Source: Trematomus loennbergii (lineage: Eukaryota; Chordata; Actinopteri; Perciformes; Nototheniidae). Taken from it: 64,000 bases of DNA. The position numbers and the translations under genes were made by a program. A model generated the notes under the pieces. That model saw only the letters and a program-made list of their open reading frames with translations, searched no databases and had not been told where the DNA came from. Below are positions 47,715 to 59,095 of the stretch, piece by piece. The stretch is taken from assembly GCA_012861695.1 (NCBI GenBank), contig JAAOOA010000132.1, positions 356,001-420,000 of the forward strand, written 5' to 3'. How positions within the stretch are numbered: the stretch's first letter is position 1; the number at the start of each line of letters is the position of its first letter.

Positions 47715-48158
47715 CTAGTAGCTAGCACGTTAGTTAGCATTACAGCCGTGTCATTTTTATTAGCCTTAACATGAAGTAACATTAAGTAACCCAAAATGTT
47801 AAACAGTAAGAGTAGTAGTCATATTTCGTGAACCCTTTGAAGAGTACTGTCACCGGTGTGATCATTCTATATACACAATTTAAGCCTGGGGGAGAAATGC
47901 TAACGCTAACGCTAGCGATCTTCTCTACTTCATGCTATCTGCACAAATGGTTGACATAAACATTAAAACGACCAGGCAGTTCAGAGAGAATAATTGCAAA
48001 ATTATCTTTTAAATTGTACACATATGTGTAATTCGTGGCACAATTCAAACGGGATCGAAAGATAATCTTTCTCTCCCATTGACTTCAATACATAATTTTT
48101 CCGAAATAAGGTCCCATGGAGGTCCACCGGAAGGGGAGGGACTTCGCCACTCTATAGA

Positions 48159-48404
48159 GTGGCGAAAGTCCCTCCCCTCCCTTTGTGTGAAACGCTCAAT
48201 GAACTACATCTCTGGTCTCACAGAACAACACACGTCACCAAGATGGCTGTCACTACTATCAACAAAACGATTGACTACCCTCACTATCACCACAATGAAA
48301 CACGTCCTGAAGAATGTCATGCAAAGCTGCCTGCCTGCCTTCCTTTGATTCTCTCTGAACTGCCTGGTCGTTTAATTTTTAATGTCAACCATTTGTGCAG
48401 ATAG
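48159..48404 (+). other. Open frame within family X element 2, uncertain
   Basis: The frame includes KMAVTTINKTIDYPHYHHNE starting at an ATG at 48242. It ends near 48404, opposite in strand to the THAP exon. No family was recognised. It may be chance or part of a captured host sequence. Confidence 0.2.
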
Positions 48405-48617
48405 CATAGCATAAGTAGAGAAGATCGCTAGCGTTAGCGTTAGCATTTCTCCCCCGGGCTTAAATTGTGTATTATAAAATGATCACACCGGTGACAGTAC
48501 TCTTCAAAGGGTTCACGAAATATGACTACTACTCTTATGTTTAACATTTTGGGTTACTTAATGTTACTTCATGTTAAGGCTAATAAAAATGACACGGCTG
48601 TAATGCTAACTAACGTG

Positions 48618-48734
48618 CTAGCTACTAGCTAGCTTGATCCAGACACTCCTAGTCCTTTCATCAGACGGGAAGCGAAAGAATGAGCAAGACCCATTGCTGG
48701 TATGATAACAACCTGGTACTAAGCACACAGGCAT
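48618..48734 (-). pseudogene. THAP-domain exon fragment, copy c (frame intact)
   Basis: This is the best-preserved copy, with 38 codons from ATG to stop. It matches copy a through RFPSDERTR and continues SVWIKLASS, where the Trp fits the conserved THAP tryptophan. The stop after LASS means the rest of a THAP finger, if any, would need a spliced downstream exon that is not present. Confidence 0.7.
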
Positions 48735-48839
48735 CTTGTTAAAGTTATCTTATCTTAGCCACGCCATATAGATAGATTATATCTATATGGCGCTGATCTT
48801 AGCTAGTGGAGGAAAACAATTGTGACATCACTTACGCGA

Positions 48840-48855
48840 CTCTGGGATTTGTAGT
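48840..48855 (-). promoter_or_regulatory. STAF/ZNF143-type site (copy c)
   Basis: ACTACAAATCCCAGAG on the minus strand, about 105 bp before the THAP copy c ATG. Confidence 0.55.
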
Positions 48856-49690
48856 CTTTCTAGTTGCGTATTTTTCATAGTCTTATATTTCAACAGTTTT
48901 ACGACAAACTGTGACTTTTTTTACATGGAAATAATTTTTAAGATTGACAAACATCATATGTGTAATTCATGGCACAATTCAAACGGGATCGAAAGATAAG
49001 TTTTCTCTCTCCATTGACTTCAATACATTATTTTTCCGAAATAAGGTCCCATGGGGCGGAAGTAGATGGGCGTGACTTCGCCACTCTATAGCCCAACGTT
49101 AGCCACCTTTAGCTTAGCGGTGGTGACGTGAAGTCATGTGACCGTGCTGTAGTTCATTTATAGCCCAACGTTAGCCACCTTTAGCTCAGCGGTGGTGACG
49201 TGAAGTCATGTAGTTTCTTTATAGCCTAACGTTAGCTTTTTACTTCGGAAATCATAATGTGGTATTAATATGTGGAGATTATCCTGCTGAAATGTATCAT
49301 AAACGTTTGTTCCTGCAATAATCCAAAATCCAATGGAAAAGTCCTCAAAACATCAATATCTATACTAATATCTGTATTCAACACGTTTGAAAAAGTCAAG
49401 ACAGCCCGATAGTTCAGCCATTTAAAGCTTTTTTTTCGCCGTTCTCATCCGTATCTCTGCAGGCTTAACTGGTGACGTTGTTAGAAACCTCAATGTCAAA
49501 TGGATGGAGATTTTGTCCATCACGAATCTCTTTGCTGCCCCACTCAGGACACAGATAATGCGACACCACCCTCTTCCTCGCTCGTGTAAAACATCCTCGA
49601 GTTCGCTCTGGATCAAAGCGAGATCACACACATCCTCAGTGAACCCCAGGGAGCCGGTCTTGGCCGAGAGAGAAAAGGTTGGCGGCTGAA

Positions 49691-50530
49691 AGTGTTGGAG
49701 TTTTTCTGCAGGGAGGAAAAAGAAGCATTAGAGAGGGAGGAGGTCAGAGGGCCTGTTTAATGACCGCTGTACAACAAACACAGAGGTGAGGATGACTCAG
49801 AGAATGAGAACAAGAGAGGAAATAATGTGACTCAATCCAGAGCCATTGTTTGGAATACAGACTTCCAGGGTGTGGGTTGAGGAAATGTTCAATAAGGAAG
49901 TGAGGCATATGTTAAGACACAATAAAGCTGCAATGTGTTATACCATTAACTCAACTTTTAGAGCTCGTTTTTTTATATGTTTAAGGTTTTAATGATTTCT
50001 TAATTAAATGTATCATCAATTATGTATTTATTTATTATAATTTCTATTACAAATACTGTTTCAATTAAACAATCGCAAGTTTTTCTGTTACAGAGAATTA
50101 ATGAATTAATGTAGATAATTTGCAGGATTCATGCGTCCCGTCACTTCTTATTAAAGTGTTTAAAGCCCCCCCCCCCCTGTGAGACGCATTGAGATGCGCG
50201 GAACACACTCTGGTAATGAGTTTGTGTCGTCTTCTGTCTTCGCTTATCAACGTCTGTCTCGATCTCATGAGGACGGCTGAGCGGGTAAATTGGTGTGAAC
50301 GTGGAGTGCTTGTTTTCCAAAGCAAAACTAATTTAGGACCTGTTGATTTACAGACACGCTCCGTTATCTGTGTGAGGAAACGGCAAATCTGCAATACACA
50401 TCACACATCACAGTCCTGGTGACCGCTGAAGGATATGGAAAAATTACTTATTGCAATTATTCTGACAAGAGGATCCGTACCAAACAGATCTTTAATACTT
50501 CTTGGAGGCCTGGATATATCTGTGACTCAA
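49691..50530. other. Intergenic sequence, no gene seen
   Basis: A C run lies at about 50168-50177. No exon was recognised. Confidence 0.3.
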
Positions 50531-50777
50531 CAGTACTTAAAGGTCTCCTGTTATACTGTTTTTCATCAATATATCACAGGTCTCAGAATATCCAGAACCT
50601 GTCTCTGATTGGCTGAAACACCAAACAGATCATTGCAGCATCCCATAATCCCCTCTGTTTCAGCCCTGTTTCCAAAGTGCTGATTCTCTGTCTGTTACTT
50701 TAGATGAAAATAAGGAGCCCCTCCCCACGCCCCTCTGAGAGAGATTTGGTTACAAAGAACTCAATGGTGCTCTAGGA

Positions 50778-52234
50778 CAGTGATTCTCAAATGGGGGTAC
50801 GCGGACCCCTAGGGGTACGTTGGGGTACTGCAGGGGGTACGTGAGATAAAAATTAATAAAAGGTTAATTAAAAAAATACCATGCATGATTGCAAAAATAA
50901 TCATAGTACAATAAGTTAAATAGAAAACACAATTTTATATAAAATATTCCTAGAACCACCAAGGGTTCAAGATCCGGTTTTGTGCATTTCTGGTGCTTAA
51001 CTGGTTCTTCTCTGTTTTTGCAAGTGTGTGGTCACGTTCTAGTCACTTTGCTCAGCGCTACTGCTTGTTACAAACTTTTATTTGCCGTACTCGCCATTAA
51101 CTGTTATTGCTCAGGTTAATCTCGCCCCCCTCCGACGTAAGCGTGAAGTATTGGTAGCCTACTTGCCGGGCAGCACAGTGGGGCCAGCTAAGAACCGGGT
51201 TTCGGTACTGAGAGCCGGCTCCGGTGCGGTGGAAACAGGAACCAGAGCTAAATCAGGCTCTAGCCCGGAACCACGCTGAGCGGGAAGCCAGTTGCAATAT
51301 TAGATTATAACAAATAGACATTGAAATGGTTAAAACGTAGCAGCACTACAGCAGGGAACGTGGACAACGGAGAAAAAAAGAAAGCCAAAATTGAGCCAAC
51401 AAAATGCCGTCAATATCAGGAGGCGTATGCTTTGATGGGATTCACGAACAAACGGCAACCCGCCCCAGGCATTGTGTTTTTTCTGTGGGGAGAAACTAGC
51501 CAACAGCTCGATGAAACCAGCGCACCTCCAGAGACATCTCAGCACCAAACACCTGTGTCATGTTGGTAAGCCACCGGAGTTTTTCAAGAGAAAACTTGCT
51601 CAGTACAGATCCTCGCAAGAGATGATGTGAGAAGCCTCCACAACATCAGCCAAAGCACTCGAGGCATCGTATGCGGTGTCACTGCTCATCGCTAAAGCCA
51701 AAAAGCCGTACACGATCGCTAACGACCTATAACTCCTAAATAGTGTCATTGCAGTGTTATTACATAGTTTGTTTATAATTGCACATTTTTTCAGTTACAA
51801 CGTTGTTGTTTTTTAACCCTTTCATGCATTGTGGTCACTACATTAGAGACTGCTAATTTAATGCTGTTTTCTTGTATATTCATGGGATTTCGGGTGGTAT
51901 AGTTGCACATCAGGCACTACAGAGGATTTTATTATAATATTTGTGTATTGTATTTTATAGTTTTTGCATAATATATCATTTTGTTCATTGGTTTGTTAAA
52001 CTATATTACTTAAAAATCTGTTTAAAAAAACATGCATACAAATGAAAATATCCTTAGTTTGTTGTAATTCATGCATGAAGGAGTTCATAAATCATACACT
52101 GATGGAACATCACTATATTGTAATTATTTGTATAGGCTTTTTCTATCAAAAATGTTCGGGGTCGGTCAGGGGGTACTTGGCTGAGAAAATGTTTCAAAGG
52201 GGGTACAATACTGAAAAAAGTTTGAGAAGCACTG
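50778..52234 (+). mobile_element. hAT element with BED-finger transposase remnant (1457 bp)
   Basis: The ends CAGTGATTCTCAAA and the complement of CAGTGCTTCTCAAAC are flanked by CTCTAGGA at 50770-50777 and 52235-52242. Both ends carry GGGGGTAC words. It is an internally deleted copy that retains only the start of the transposase. Confidence 0.95.
51321..51631 (+). pseudogene. hAT transposase N-terminal fragment (ZBED-like), broken
   Basis: The first frame reads KKKAKIEPTKCRQYQEAYAL then MGFTNKRQPAP. After a frameshift near 51470 the next frame reads CFFCGEKLANSSMKPAHLQR and HLSTKH, the C-x2-C...H-x4-H core of a BED zinc finger, then KPPEFFKRKLAQY. A TGA follows at about 51629. The order matches ZBED5/ZBED8-like hAT proteins. 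The catalytic domain is missing. Confidence 0.8.
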
Positions 52235-52302
52235 CTCTAGGAGGAGATTCAGGCGATAAGGGGGGGGGGGGGGGGTTACCTTGGTTGCATATTAGGTGAC
52301 CT

Positions 52303-53103
52303 TTAATTAAAAAACAAACACTAGCTATTACAAATACTCAAACTCCTCCTGAGGATTGAATATTCCACTCTTATTGAATTTCGAAGAACATTTCAATTAC
52401 TATTCCTCGTGTTGGAGCCATTTAGGGTTTTTGGAATTTAGAATAAAAATTCTAGCAGATATATTTTTGAGTTTTTAAGTAATATTTATTATATATATAG
52501 TGTTAAGAACTTTTAAGCTATTGTTTGTATGCTTTGTATACTTTTGGAATCAACTGTGATACAACATATTGTATATAAAGGACAAGCATTAGCCACTTCA
52601 CCTGCTATATCGTTATGTTTATCGGTTTAAAATTCAATTCAAGGCTTTATGTCACGTGCACATTAGCTCCAGTGTAGATATGGCAATGAACAACTTAGGT
52701 CCCAGGCTCCTCCAACAGTGCAACATGAATATATATATGACATAAAACTAATAAAACAGATAAAATAATTGTAATTTCCCATAGTTTCCCACTTTGTGCT
52801 CACTTCCATTATAGAAAACTGAGCTGTTGTCCAGATGGCAGCAGACGCATCACTCAGGAATCTGATTGGACGACAGAGAGAGGTTTTTATTGTCCTGCAG
52901 ATCCAGCGAGGATCACAGCGTCTCCCTCTGATGGACCTGCAGGAATGTATTTGATCCTCTGTTGAGAGATCCCTTGCTGTTAGTTTAACGCTGCGCACCG
53001 TGCAACATGTGAAGCAGCTAGAAGTGAACTCTTTATTACAGATCAGGAATCAAACCGTCCACCTGAAGACACCGAAGTGTTAGAAAAACTGAGATAAGGC
53101 TGC
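52303..53103. other. Intergenic sequence with a dispersed-repeat tail
   Basis: TTATGTCACGTGCACATTAG to GGCAATGAACAACTTAGGTC at about 52648-52702 resembles a common fish SINE/LINE tail. No exon was recognised. Confidence 0.4.
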
Positions 53104-53107
53104 TTAA

Positions 53108-53573
53108 AGGGACCAATCATGCAAAATGCACTTTTGTACGTCTTTTATACATGATATGTGTCCCCGGTGTTCCAGGGAACTCACCAAGTGTCAGAAAACA
53201 CAACCCTCTCTATTTTCCTCCATACCCAAATCTCTAAAAAAGGGGCTGAACGGATCTGATAAAAACTGATCCAGATTTGAACACTGTCCTGACGTCAGGA
53301 CGGTGGCGCTACGGCTATTGGGCCAACTCCACAATCAGGAGGAGACAGCCACGGCCATTGCCGTTCGAAAGCGCTGGACGCTGTAGTACATATGCCAGGC
53401 CTCTAGATGGTGCTGTTGCTCACATAATCAACCCTTGCTAAAACAGATCTAAAAAATGTCAAATTGAGCAAAATGAGGCATGGCTAAAATGCATGATCTG
53501 TTTGGTATTTTGAATAAAATGCCTTATATAGGTATTACACTATATTATTCAAATATAGCATGATAGGTCCACT
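53108..53573 (-). mobile_element. TTAA-flanked element, short form copy 2 (inverted)
   Basis: This is the reverse complement of the 35756 and 61088 copies, flanked by TTAA (53104-53107 and 53574-53577). It shares the palindromic word CCTGACGTCAGG at about 53288. Confidence 0.88.
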
Positions 53574-53577
53574 TTAA

Positions 53578-54296
53578 TTCATCTTAATTTGAACTAGAAT
53601 TAATAGACGAGTGCAATATCCAAATAGCAGGAAGAGCAATATTTGTTAAAGGCAAAATACTGTGGAAGTCCTAGCCTACAAAAGGTGTTCACATAACAAT
53701 CTACAAGTCACAGTTTAATACATTTAAATATTTTTCAACAACAATATGATTCCCTCTAATATCGGGAGTCATATTGCAAGATCAGTCGAACTAATCACGT
53801 TTAAGTTTTCCTTTATCCAAATTGTGCAGCTCTAATCTGAACACATCGTTAAAAAGTCAACAAACACATCCAAAAAACATTGAGTTCCAGATGAGGGGAC
53901 AGGAAGTGCTAAAACTGACTCATTTTAGCGCTTTAAGACTCATTCCTGCACACTTTTTGCAGCAATAAGCCCAAGGTCACCTCCTGAAGGTGGATGTTCA
54001 GGTTGGTGTGAATAGATTTCCTCCGGTGCTCTGACCCTCCTCCTGTGAACCCAGCTGGTGATTGTGTGATGGAGTCAGGTTTGATCCCTGTGTTGATGCT
54101 GGGCTTCTGATGGACGAATCTTCTTTGATGCAGCGACAAGATTGAATCCCAACCCCCTCCTTCTCTGTGGCTTACAGTCGACCAAATAGCACCATCAGAC
54201 CTTGCATCTAAACCCTTCAATAGTGTTGTATTGTCAGAGTTTATAGATTTTTATCTCCTGTATATTTTCTACTTTTAATGCTGTTTTAATTATATT
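53578..54296. other. Intergenic sequence with a family A-like end
   Basis: TTGAGTTCCAGATGAGGGGA to AGACTCATTCCTGCAC at about 53879-53951 is a truncated family A terminus. No gene was recognised. Confidence 0.4.
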
Positions 54297-54300
54297 TTAA

Positions 54301-54963
54301 AGGTCTCCTATCATGCTATTTTTAGGCATATATTATGGGTTCTCAGATATATACAAATATATAAAAAACATGTCTATGATGCTCAAAATACCAATAGACA
54401 TCCCTCATATCCCTCTGTTTCAGCCCTGTTAGAGAACTGCTGATTCGGGGTCCTTAGCTTGAAAGAAAAAAGAGGAGGTGGAGCTTGTGCCTGCTCAGAA
54501 TTACACGGAGTTAAAGCTAAATGCTGCCGTGATTAAACGCCATCATGTTCCAAACCACATCAAGGATTATCTCTGAAACAGTATGGAGCTCAAAGGCTTT
54601 TTCTCTTGCGGGTTTCCACAACGTGAGTTCCTTTTTATTTCCTGCTTCTTCACACACATGCTCTCAGTACAGGTTAGCTCTGAGTGTTAGCGATGCTAAT
54701 GTAAACAAAGACCATATTACGTCCAAAACACGTCAGGCATTGTTTCTGATAGCAACGTTTCTGATAGGGCTGTGGGTCTAAAGAACGCACATATTTCACA
54801 TCGGACGCAAATCGGATCAGCTTGTTGTTCCCCCATTTTTAGAGATTTGGGTACGGAGGAAAAGAGAGAGGGTTTTATTCTGACACTTTGTGAGTCTCCT
54901 GACCGGGGACACATGTTTATGTATGAAAGACATCAAAAAGTGCATTAGCATGATAGGTCCCCT
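54301..54963 (+). mobile_element. TTAA-flanked element, long form copy 2
   Basis: The ends AGGTCTCCTATCATGC and the complement of AGGGGACCTATCATGC are flanked by TTAA (54297-54300 and 54964-54967). It is homologous to 19037-19734. Confidence 0.85.
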
Positions 54964-54967
54964 TTAA

Positions 54968-55548
54968 GATTTTGAAATTATAGTATTGTTTATTTGTACT
55001 CTTAATTTCTACTTATGTGCAATGCCTTGTTTTTTTTTTGTTTTTTTTTGTTTGTTTTTGTTTTTTTTAATTCTTGTTGACATCGATGTTTCCTCCGTCC
55101 ACTTGGTGCAGTTCTTCTGATCCTCTCAGGTTATAAAGAAAGGTCTTGCAGTAAAACTGAAGTGTATTCCTGTAGCTCCCAACAGTCCTCCTGTGTGTTT
55201 GGTGTCTTCCTGTATTAATCGGAGCGAGCAAAGAGGCTGATTTATTACTGTCTCTGGACCACTTCACTTTCACTCTGAGTTCTGTGACGGAACAACAAAC
55301 AGGCTAATGGTGAGAGCAGACCCAGGCCTATAACACATACAGCATGTCGAAATGAATGTAGTTCATGCTCATATAATGAAAGTATAGGAAGACAGTTTGA
55401 TTGCAGATGATTCATCGATAATGTAAATTAATTTAAGAGTCTCCAATACGCAGATTTTGTTACCCTTTTGTAGCTAGGCTAGCTGTTTCCCCTTGTTTCA
55501 ATTATTTGTGCTAAGCTATGCTAACTGGGTTCTTGTCTTCCTCTTTGT
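54968..55548. other. Intergenic sequence, no gene seen
   Basis: A T-rich stretch with TTTTG repeats lies at 55030-55070. GCTAGGCTAGCTGTTTCCCC at about 55475 is a familiar dispersed fish motif. Confidence 0.35.
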
Positions 55549-55556
55549 CGTAAACC

Positions 55557-56904
55557 CAAGGGTGTAACTTTGGTTTGAGAAGTGGGGGGGACACAAAACA
55601 GGGGTCCTCCGCAATGAAACATTTTCTCAATTTAATTCCATTTCCTGCCTTTCTACAAATATATTAGGGACTATAGTGTTAACAAATCCAAGAAAAATGT
55701 GTAGTGTATATAATGAGTGTGCACACTTATCTAGTATCCTATCCATGTGAACCTGTTTTATTTGAGATGACCTTACCTCCTGTTGGGGGGTCCGGGGGCA
55801 TGCACCCCGGGAAGATTTTTGTCTTTAAATTGAAGTTGAATGCATCAATCTGGTGCACTTTGAGGGCAACATTAAGAGATGTATGGATACAGCTCTCAAC
55901 ACTCAATGAAACAGAACTGTATATATTTCAATAATCAAAAAACCATTATAATATGCTCACAAGCAATAACACATCATTGATAAACTCCTCTCTATATCTT
56001 TATTACCTAGTCTGCATTCTTTCTTTTTATTTATGCATATTTGACTAATCACTCCCCTTTCAAACTGTGTTTTTTATTTTTGTACTGACCTATAGTACAC
56101 ATTGGAAGGATTTCTTAACTTATTTTATATACAACTAATATTACATATGGAAATATTTGTTTACATAGATGACCAAACCGTTTGAGACCCACTGAGATAA
56201 CTTAGACTACAGTTTACAACCTAATCCCTCAGAGTCCTTTACCTCACTGAGCTGACGTGATCTCTCTCAGTCCCCAGGAGAGAGCTCTCCCTCTCCTTAC
56301 TGTTGAAACAGCTTCTAATCTCCGTTAGCTCGAGCTAGCACCAGATGCTAACAACAACCCCGTAACTCTCTCAGTCTCTCTCTCTCTCTATTTATCTCTC
56401 TCTATCTCTCTCTCTCTCAGTCTCTCAAAGTCCGACAGGAGAGAGCTCTCCCTCTCCTTATTGTTGAAACAGCTTCTAATCTCCGTTAGCTCCGAGCTAG
56501 CACCAGATGCTAACAACAACCCACGTAACTCTCTCAGTCTCTCTCTCTGTCCCTCTGTCTCTCTCTCTCTATTTCTCTCTCTCTCTCTCAGTCTCTCAAA
56601 GTCCGACAGGAAAGAGCTCTCCCTCTCCTTATTGTTGAAACAGCTACTAATCTCCGTTAGCTCCGAGCTAGCACCAAATGCTAACAACAACCCCCGTAAC
56701 TCTCTATGTCTCTCTCTCTCTGTCTCTCTCTCTTTCTATCTCTCTCTCACAAAATGCTCGTGCCACACACACACAGACGCTCCTCCGTGACGAGGACCGC
56801 TTGCGTAAAAAATAAACACATTTGAAAAGTGGGGGGGACACAAACGGGATTTTGAAAAGTGGGGGGACATGTCCCCCCTGTCCCCAGTGGAAATTACGCC
56901 CATG
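55557..56904. mobile_element. hAT element (1348 bp) with internal triplication
   Basis: The ends CAAGGGTGTAACTTT and the complement of CATGGGCGTAATTTC are flanked by CGTAAACC at 55549-55556 and 56905-56912. GTGGGGGGGACA words lie near both ends. A unit of about 160-170 bp (starting CAGGAGAGAGCTCTCCCTC at 56275, with a near copy at 56436 and a diverged one at 56607) is present three times, separated by CT-rich tracts. Confidence 0.95.
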
Positions 56905-56990
56905 CGTAAACCAATACCAAATCGGACGTTGTGTGAACTGTAGTATGAGTACAGGTTGGCCCAATAAGTAAGTAAACATTTGTACACGGC

Positions 56991-58015
56991 AGGAATCTTT
57001 TCTGAAAAGGTTTACATCGCAGCCATTGGAAACAAAAGCCTAAAAGTTATAGGCGTACCTCGTCAACTCTAAATCTCCACACGGGTCAGCGTTCTGTTTT
57101 AATCTCTGTCTCGCTCTCGACCCAGAACTGTCAGCAAGCGTCTTTATTTATTGGTTTTCACGCCTTTCCGTATTTGGTTATCCCTACTTTTTGACAGTTT
57201 TTGTTTTTACTTAACCCTAAACTATGATCCCTTCCTAAACCTAATCAAGCTTTTTCCTGGAAGGACAGAAGTTAATTTCAATAATGTTTTATGCATGTTA
57301 CAAAAAGTGGTACAATCAGACGTTGCTGTACACTAATAGGGGGAAAATAAGAACACATTAAGGAATAACTTTTCATTGGAAATCACAGGAACGGTAATAG
57401 TGTAGGTTAAACAGTAAGTCAAGTGTACATTTTTACGCCCCAGGAATCTTTTCTGAAAAGGTTCACATCTACATCGCGGGCTTTGGAAACAAAACCCTAA
57501 AAGTTATAGGTGCACCTCGTCAACTCTAAATCTCCACACGGGTCAACGCTCTGTTTTCTTACACCAGAACTGTCTGTGAGCTTTTTTACTTTTAGTTTTT
57601 TACGCCTTTCCGTATCTGGTGTAACAAGAACATTATTCCTAGTTTTTGAAATGTTGTTTTTACTTCATTCTAAACTACTTCCTAAACCTAATCAAGTTGT
57701 TTCCTGGACGGACAGAAGGTCATTTCAATAATGTTTTATGCATGCTACAAAAAGTGGTACAATCAGACGTTGGACACTGATAGGGGGAAAATAGGAACGA
57801 TTTAAGGAATAACTTTTCATAGGAACTGTTGTGTAAGAGTAGGTTAGACAGTAAGTCAAGTGTACATTTTTACACACCAGGAATCTTTTCTCGCAGCCTT
57901 TGGAAACAAAAGTCTAAAAGTTATAGGCGTACCTCGTCAACTCTAAATCTCCACACAGGTCAGCGCTCTGTTTTCCTACATCTCTGTCTCGCTCTCGACC
58001 CAGAACTGTCTTTGA
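56991..58015 (+). repeat. Tandem repeat of about 445 bp, 2.3 copies
   Basis: Units begin AGGAATCTTTTCT at 56991, 57442 and 57879, giving unit lengths of 451 and 437 bp. Shared blocks include AAAAGTTATAGGCGTACCTC, ACCTAATCAAG and GTGGTACAATCAGACGTTG. The third copy is truncated. No coding sign was found. Confidence 0.88.
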
Positions 58016-58899
58016 GCCTCTCAGAGCCTCTCGGGTGGACAAGAGCAAAGAGGAGAAAGATGGCGTCAGAGAGAGAGAGAGGTTGTGAGATGTGGGAGCG
58101 AGGAGTGTTTGGCAGCACTCGTCTTGTTTGCTCAGTAAACCCTCCCGAGGCCCGTATTTTTTTGTCGCCGGGGGGAAATGCTCGCATTGTTGGGCGCGGA
58201 GACCGTGGTTACGCGCCGGCCAACAGGTTGGGACAAACAACACGATGAAGGTCAGCTAATATAGCACTTAATTCCACTTCCTGGTCCCCATGACACCCAG
58301 GCAGGGTTTATTTGAAGATCCCAGAGCCTGAAGTCACTCTGCACTTTGTTCAGTCCATGAGTATTTCTGCTCCGGGCCAACAGATATTAATGTATTCAGA
58401 TGAGAGGGGAGGGAGGGCGGAGGGAGAGAGGATACAGGCGAGAAAGAGAGGTGGAAAATGGCAGATTTCTTCCTGGTTTTGTGTGTTTTTTTCCATATTT
58501 TGTCCAATTTCTTCTATCAAAAAAAGTAAAATCCAATTAGAACAACATTTTTCACATCTTTTAAGAGGAATCATTAGTTTTTTAAAGAGAAAAAGCTCAA
58601 ATATATATTAAATATTATGTGGATTCATTGATATCATAGTCTTGCCTGTACCTGTTTTTTATGGCATTTTAAAAATCCTTAAGATTTCGCTATCCCAGTT
58701 TTTTTTATCAATCAATCAAAAATAATAAAATACCATTAATCCCAGGCGGAAATAAGGTTTCACACAATCTTAGAATGAAATAAAGAGTTATATAAACACA
58801 AATTGAAGTAATGTGCAATAAAATATTTCAAATTGGCTTTACATTGACAAACTACAACATTTAAATGTTTCTATATGTATTTGTACCTGATAAAAATGT
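58016..58899. other. Intergenic sequence, no gene seen
   Basis: A purine-rich GAGA stretch lies at about 58060-58110 and 58400-58460. No exon was recognised. Confidence 0.3.
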
Positions 58900-59095
58900 A
58901 ATTATATGATATTTTATTATAATATATACACTGAAAAGAGCCATTGTGCAAAACGAGTGCTTTCACTTTTAATGATTTAAGTGCATTTAGCTGATAATAC
59001 ATCCAGTTTGACTTGTAACGGAGTATTTTAAGATCAACGTTATTGTTATTTACTTAAGGAAATTATTTTGTCCTTCTTCCGCACTAGTTATGAGA
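58900..59095 (+). mobile_element. AGTACTT-family 3' fragment (degraded)
   Basis: AAAGAGCCATTGTGCAAAAC, then AACGGAGTATTTTAAGATCA and TCCTTCTTCCGC, parallels the 3' half of the copy at 12.06-12.55 kb. Confidence 0.5.

Larger units (their letters stand above)
45244..48152. mobile_element. Family X element 1 (2.9 kb composite)
   Basis: The ends GAGTGGCGAAGTCGCGCCCA and the complement of GAGTGGCGAAGTCCC are flanked by TATA (45240-45243 and 48153-48156). The interior has two direct copies of a block with a STAF/ZNF143-like site and a broken THAP exon (about 46440-47030 and 47485-48060). Between them is a reversed piece of the family A tail (about 47030-47480). It encodes no recognisable transposase. 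Confidence 0.75.
48157..49086. mobile_element. Family X element 2 (930 bp)
   Basis: The ends GAGTGGCGAAAGTCCC and the complement of GAGTGGCGAAGTCACGCCCA are flanked by TATA (48153-48156 and 49087-49090). It shares the left TATA with element 1, so the two sit head to tail. The interior is an inverted copy of the element 1 block: STAF/ZNF143 site, THAP exon and downstream sequence. Confidence 0.85.
44998..49690 (+). mobile_element. Family A copy VI, split by two family X insertions
   Basis: The head (CGACTAAACGTCATCACGCC) and three 72-bp units (45028-45243) precede the insertions. Two units (49087-49215) and the tail GTTAGCTTTTTACTTCGGAA follow. The tail continues through AACGTTTGTTCCTGCAATAA to GCCGAGAGAGAAAAGGTT at about 49680. 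Removing 45244-49086 with one TATA restores CCTTTATAGCCCAACG exactly. Confidence 0.8.
50541..52302 (+). mobile_element. TTAA-flanked MITE interrupted by an hAT
   Basis: The ends AGGTCTCCTGTTATACTG and the complement of AGGTCACCTAATATGC are flanked by TTAA (50537-50540 and 52303-52306). Its sequence (CCAAACAGATCATTGCAGCA, AAGTGCTGATTCTCTGTCTG) matches the copy starting at 62940. The hAT at 50778-52234 accounts for most of the length. Confidence 0.8.

Noticed and set aside
49422..49631. 69-residue reverse frame also found near 47070-47182
   Set aside because: Duplicate of the family A tail region. Shared openness follows from recent duplication, and no family was recognised.
52260..52275. G runs (also near 4258, 11390, 34924 and 63188) as possible G-quadruplex signals
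   Set aside because: They are mostly single homopolymer runs within or near transposons, and I cannot support a quadruplex-specific role.
57829..58248. 139-residue frame beside the 445-bp tandem repeat
   Set aside because: Lies partly in the third repeat copy. Composition is arbitrary, with no known domain.
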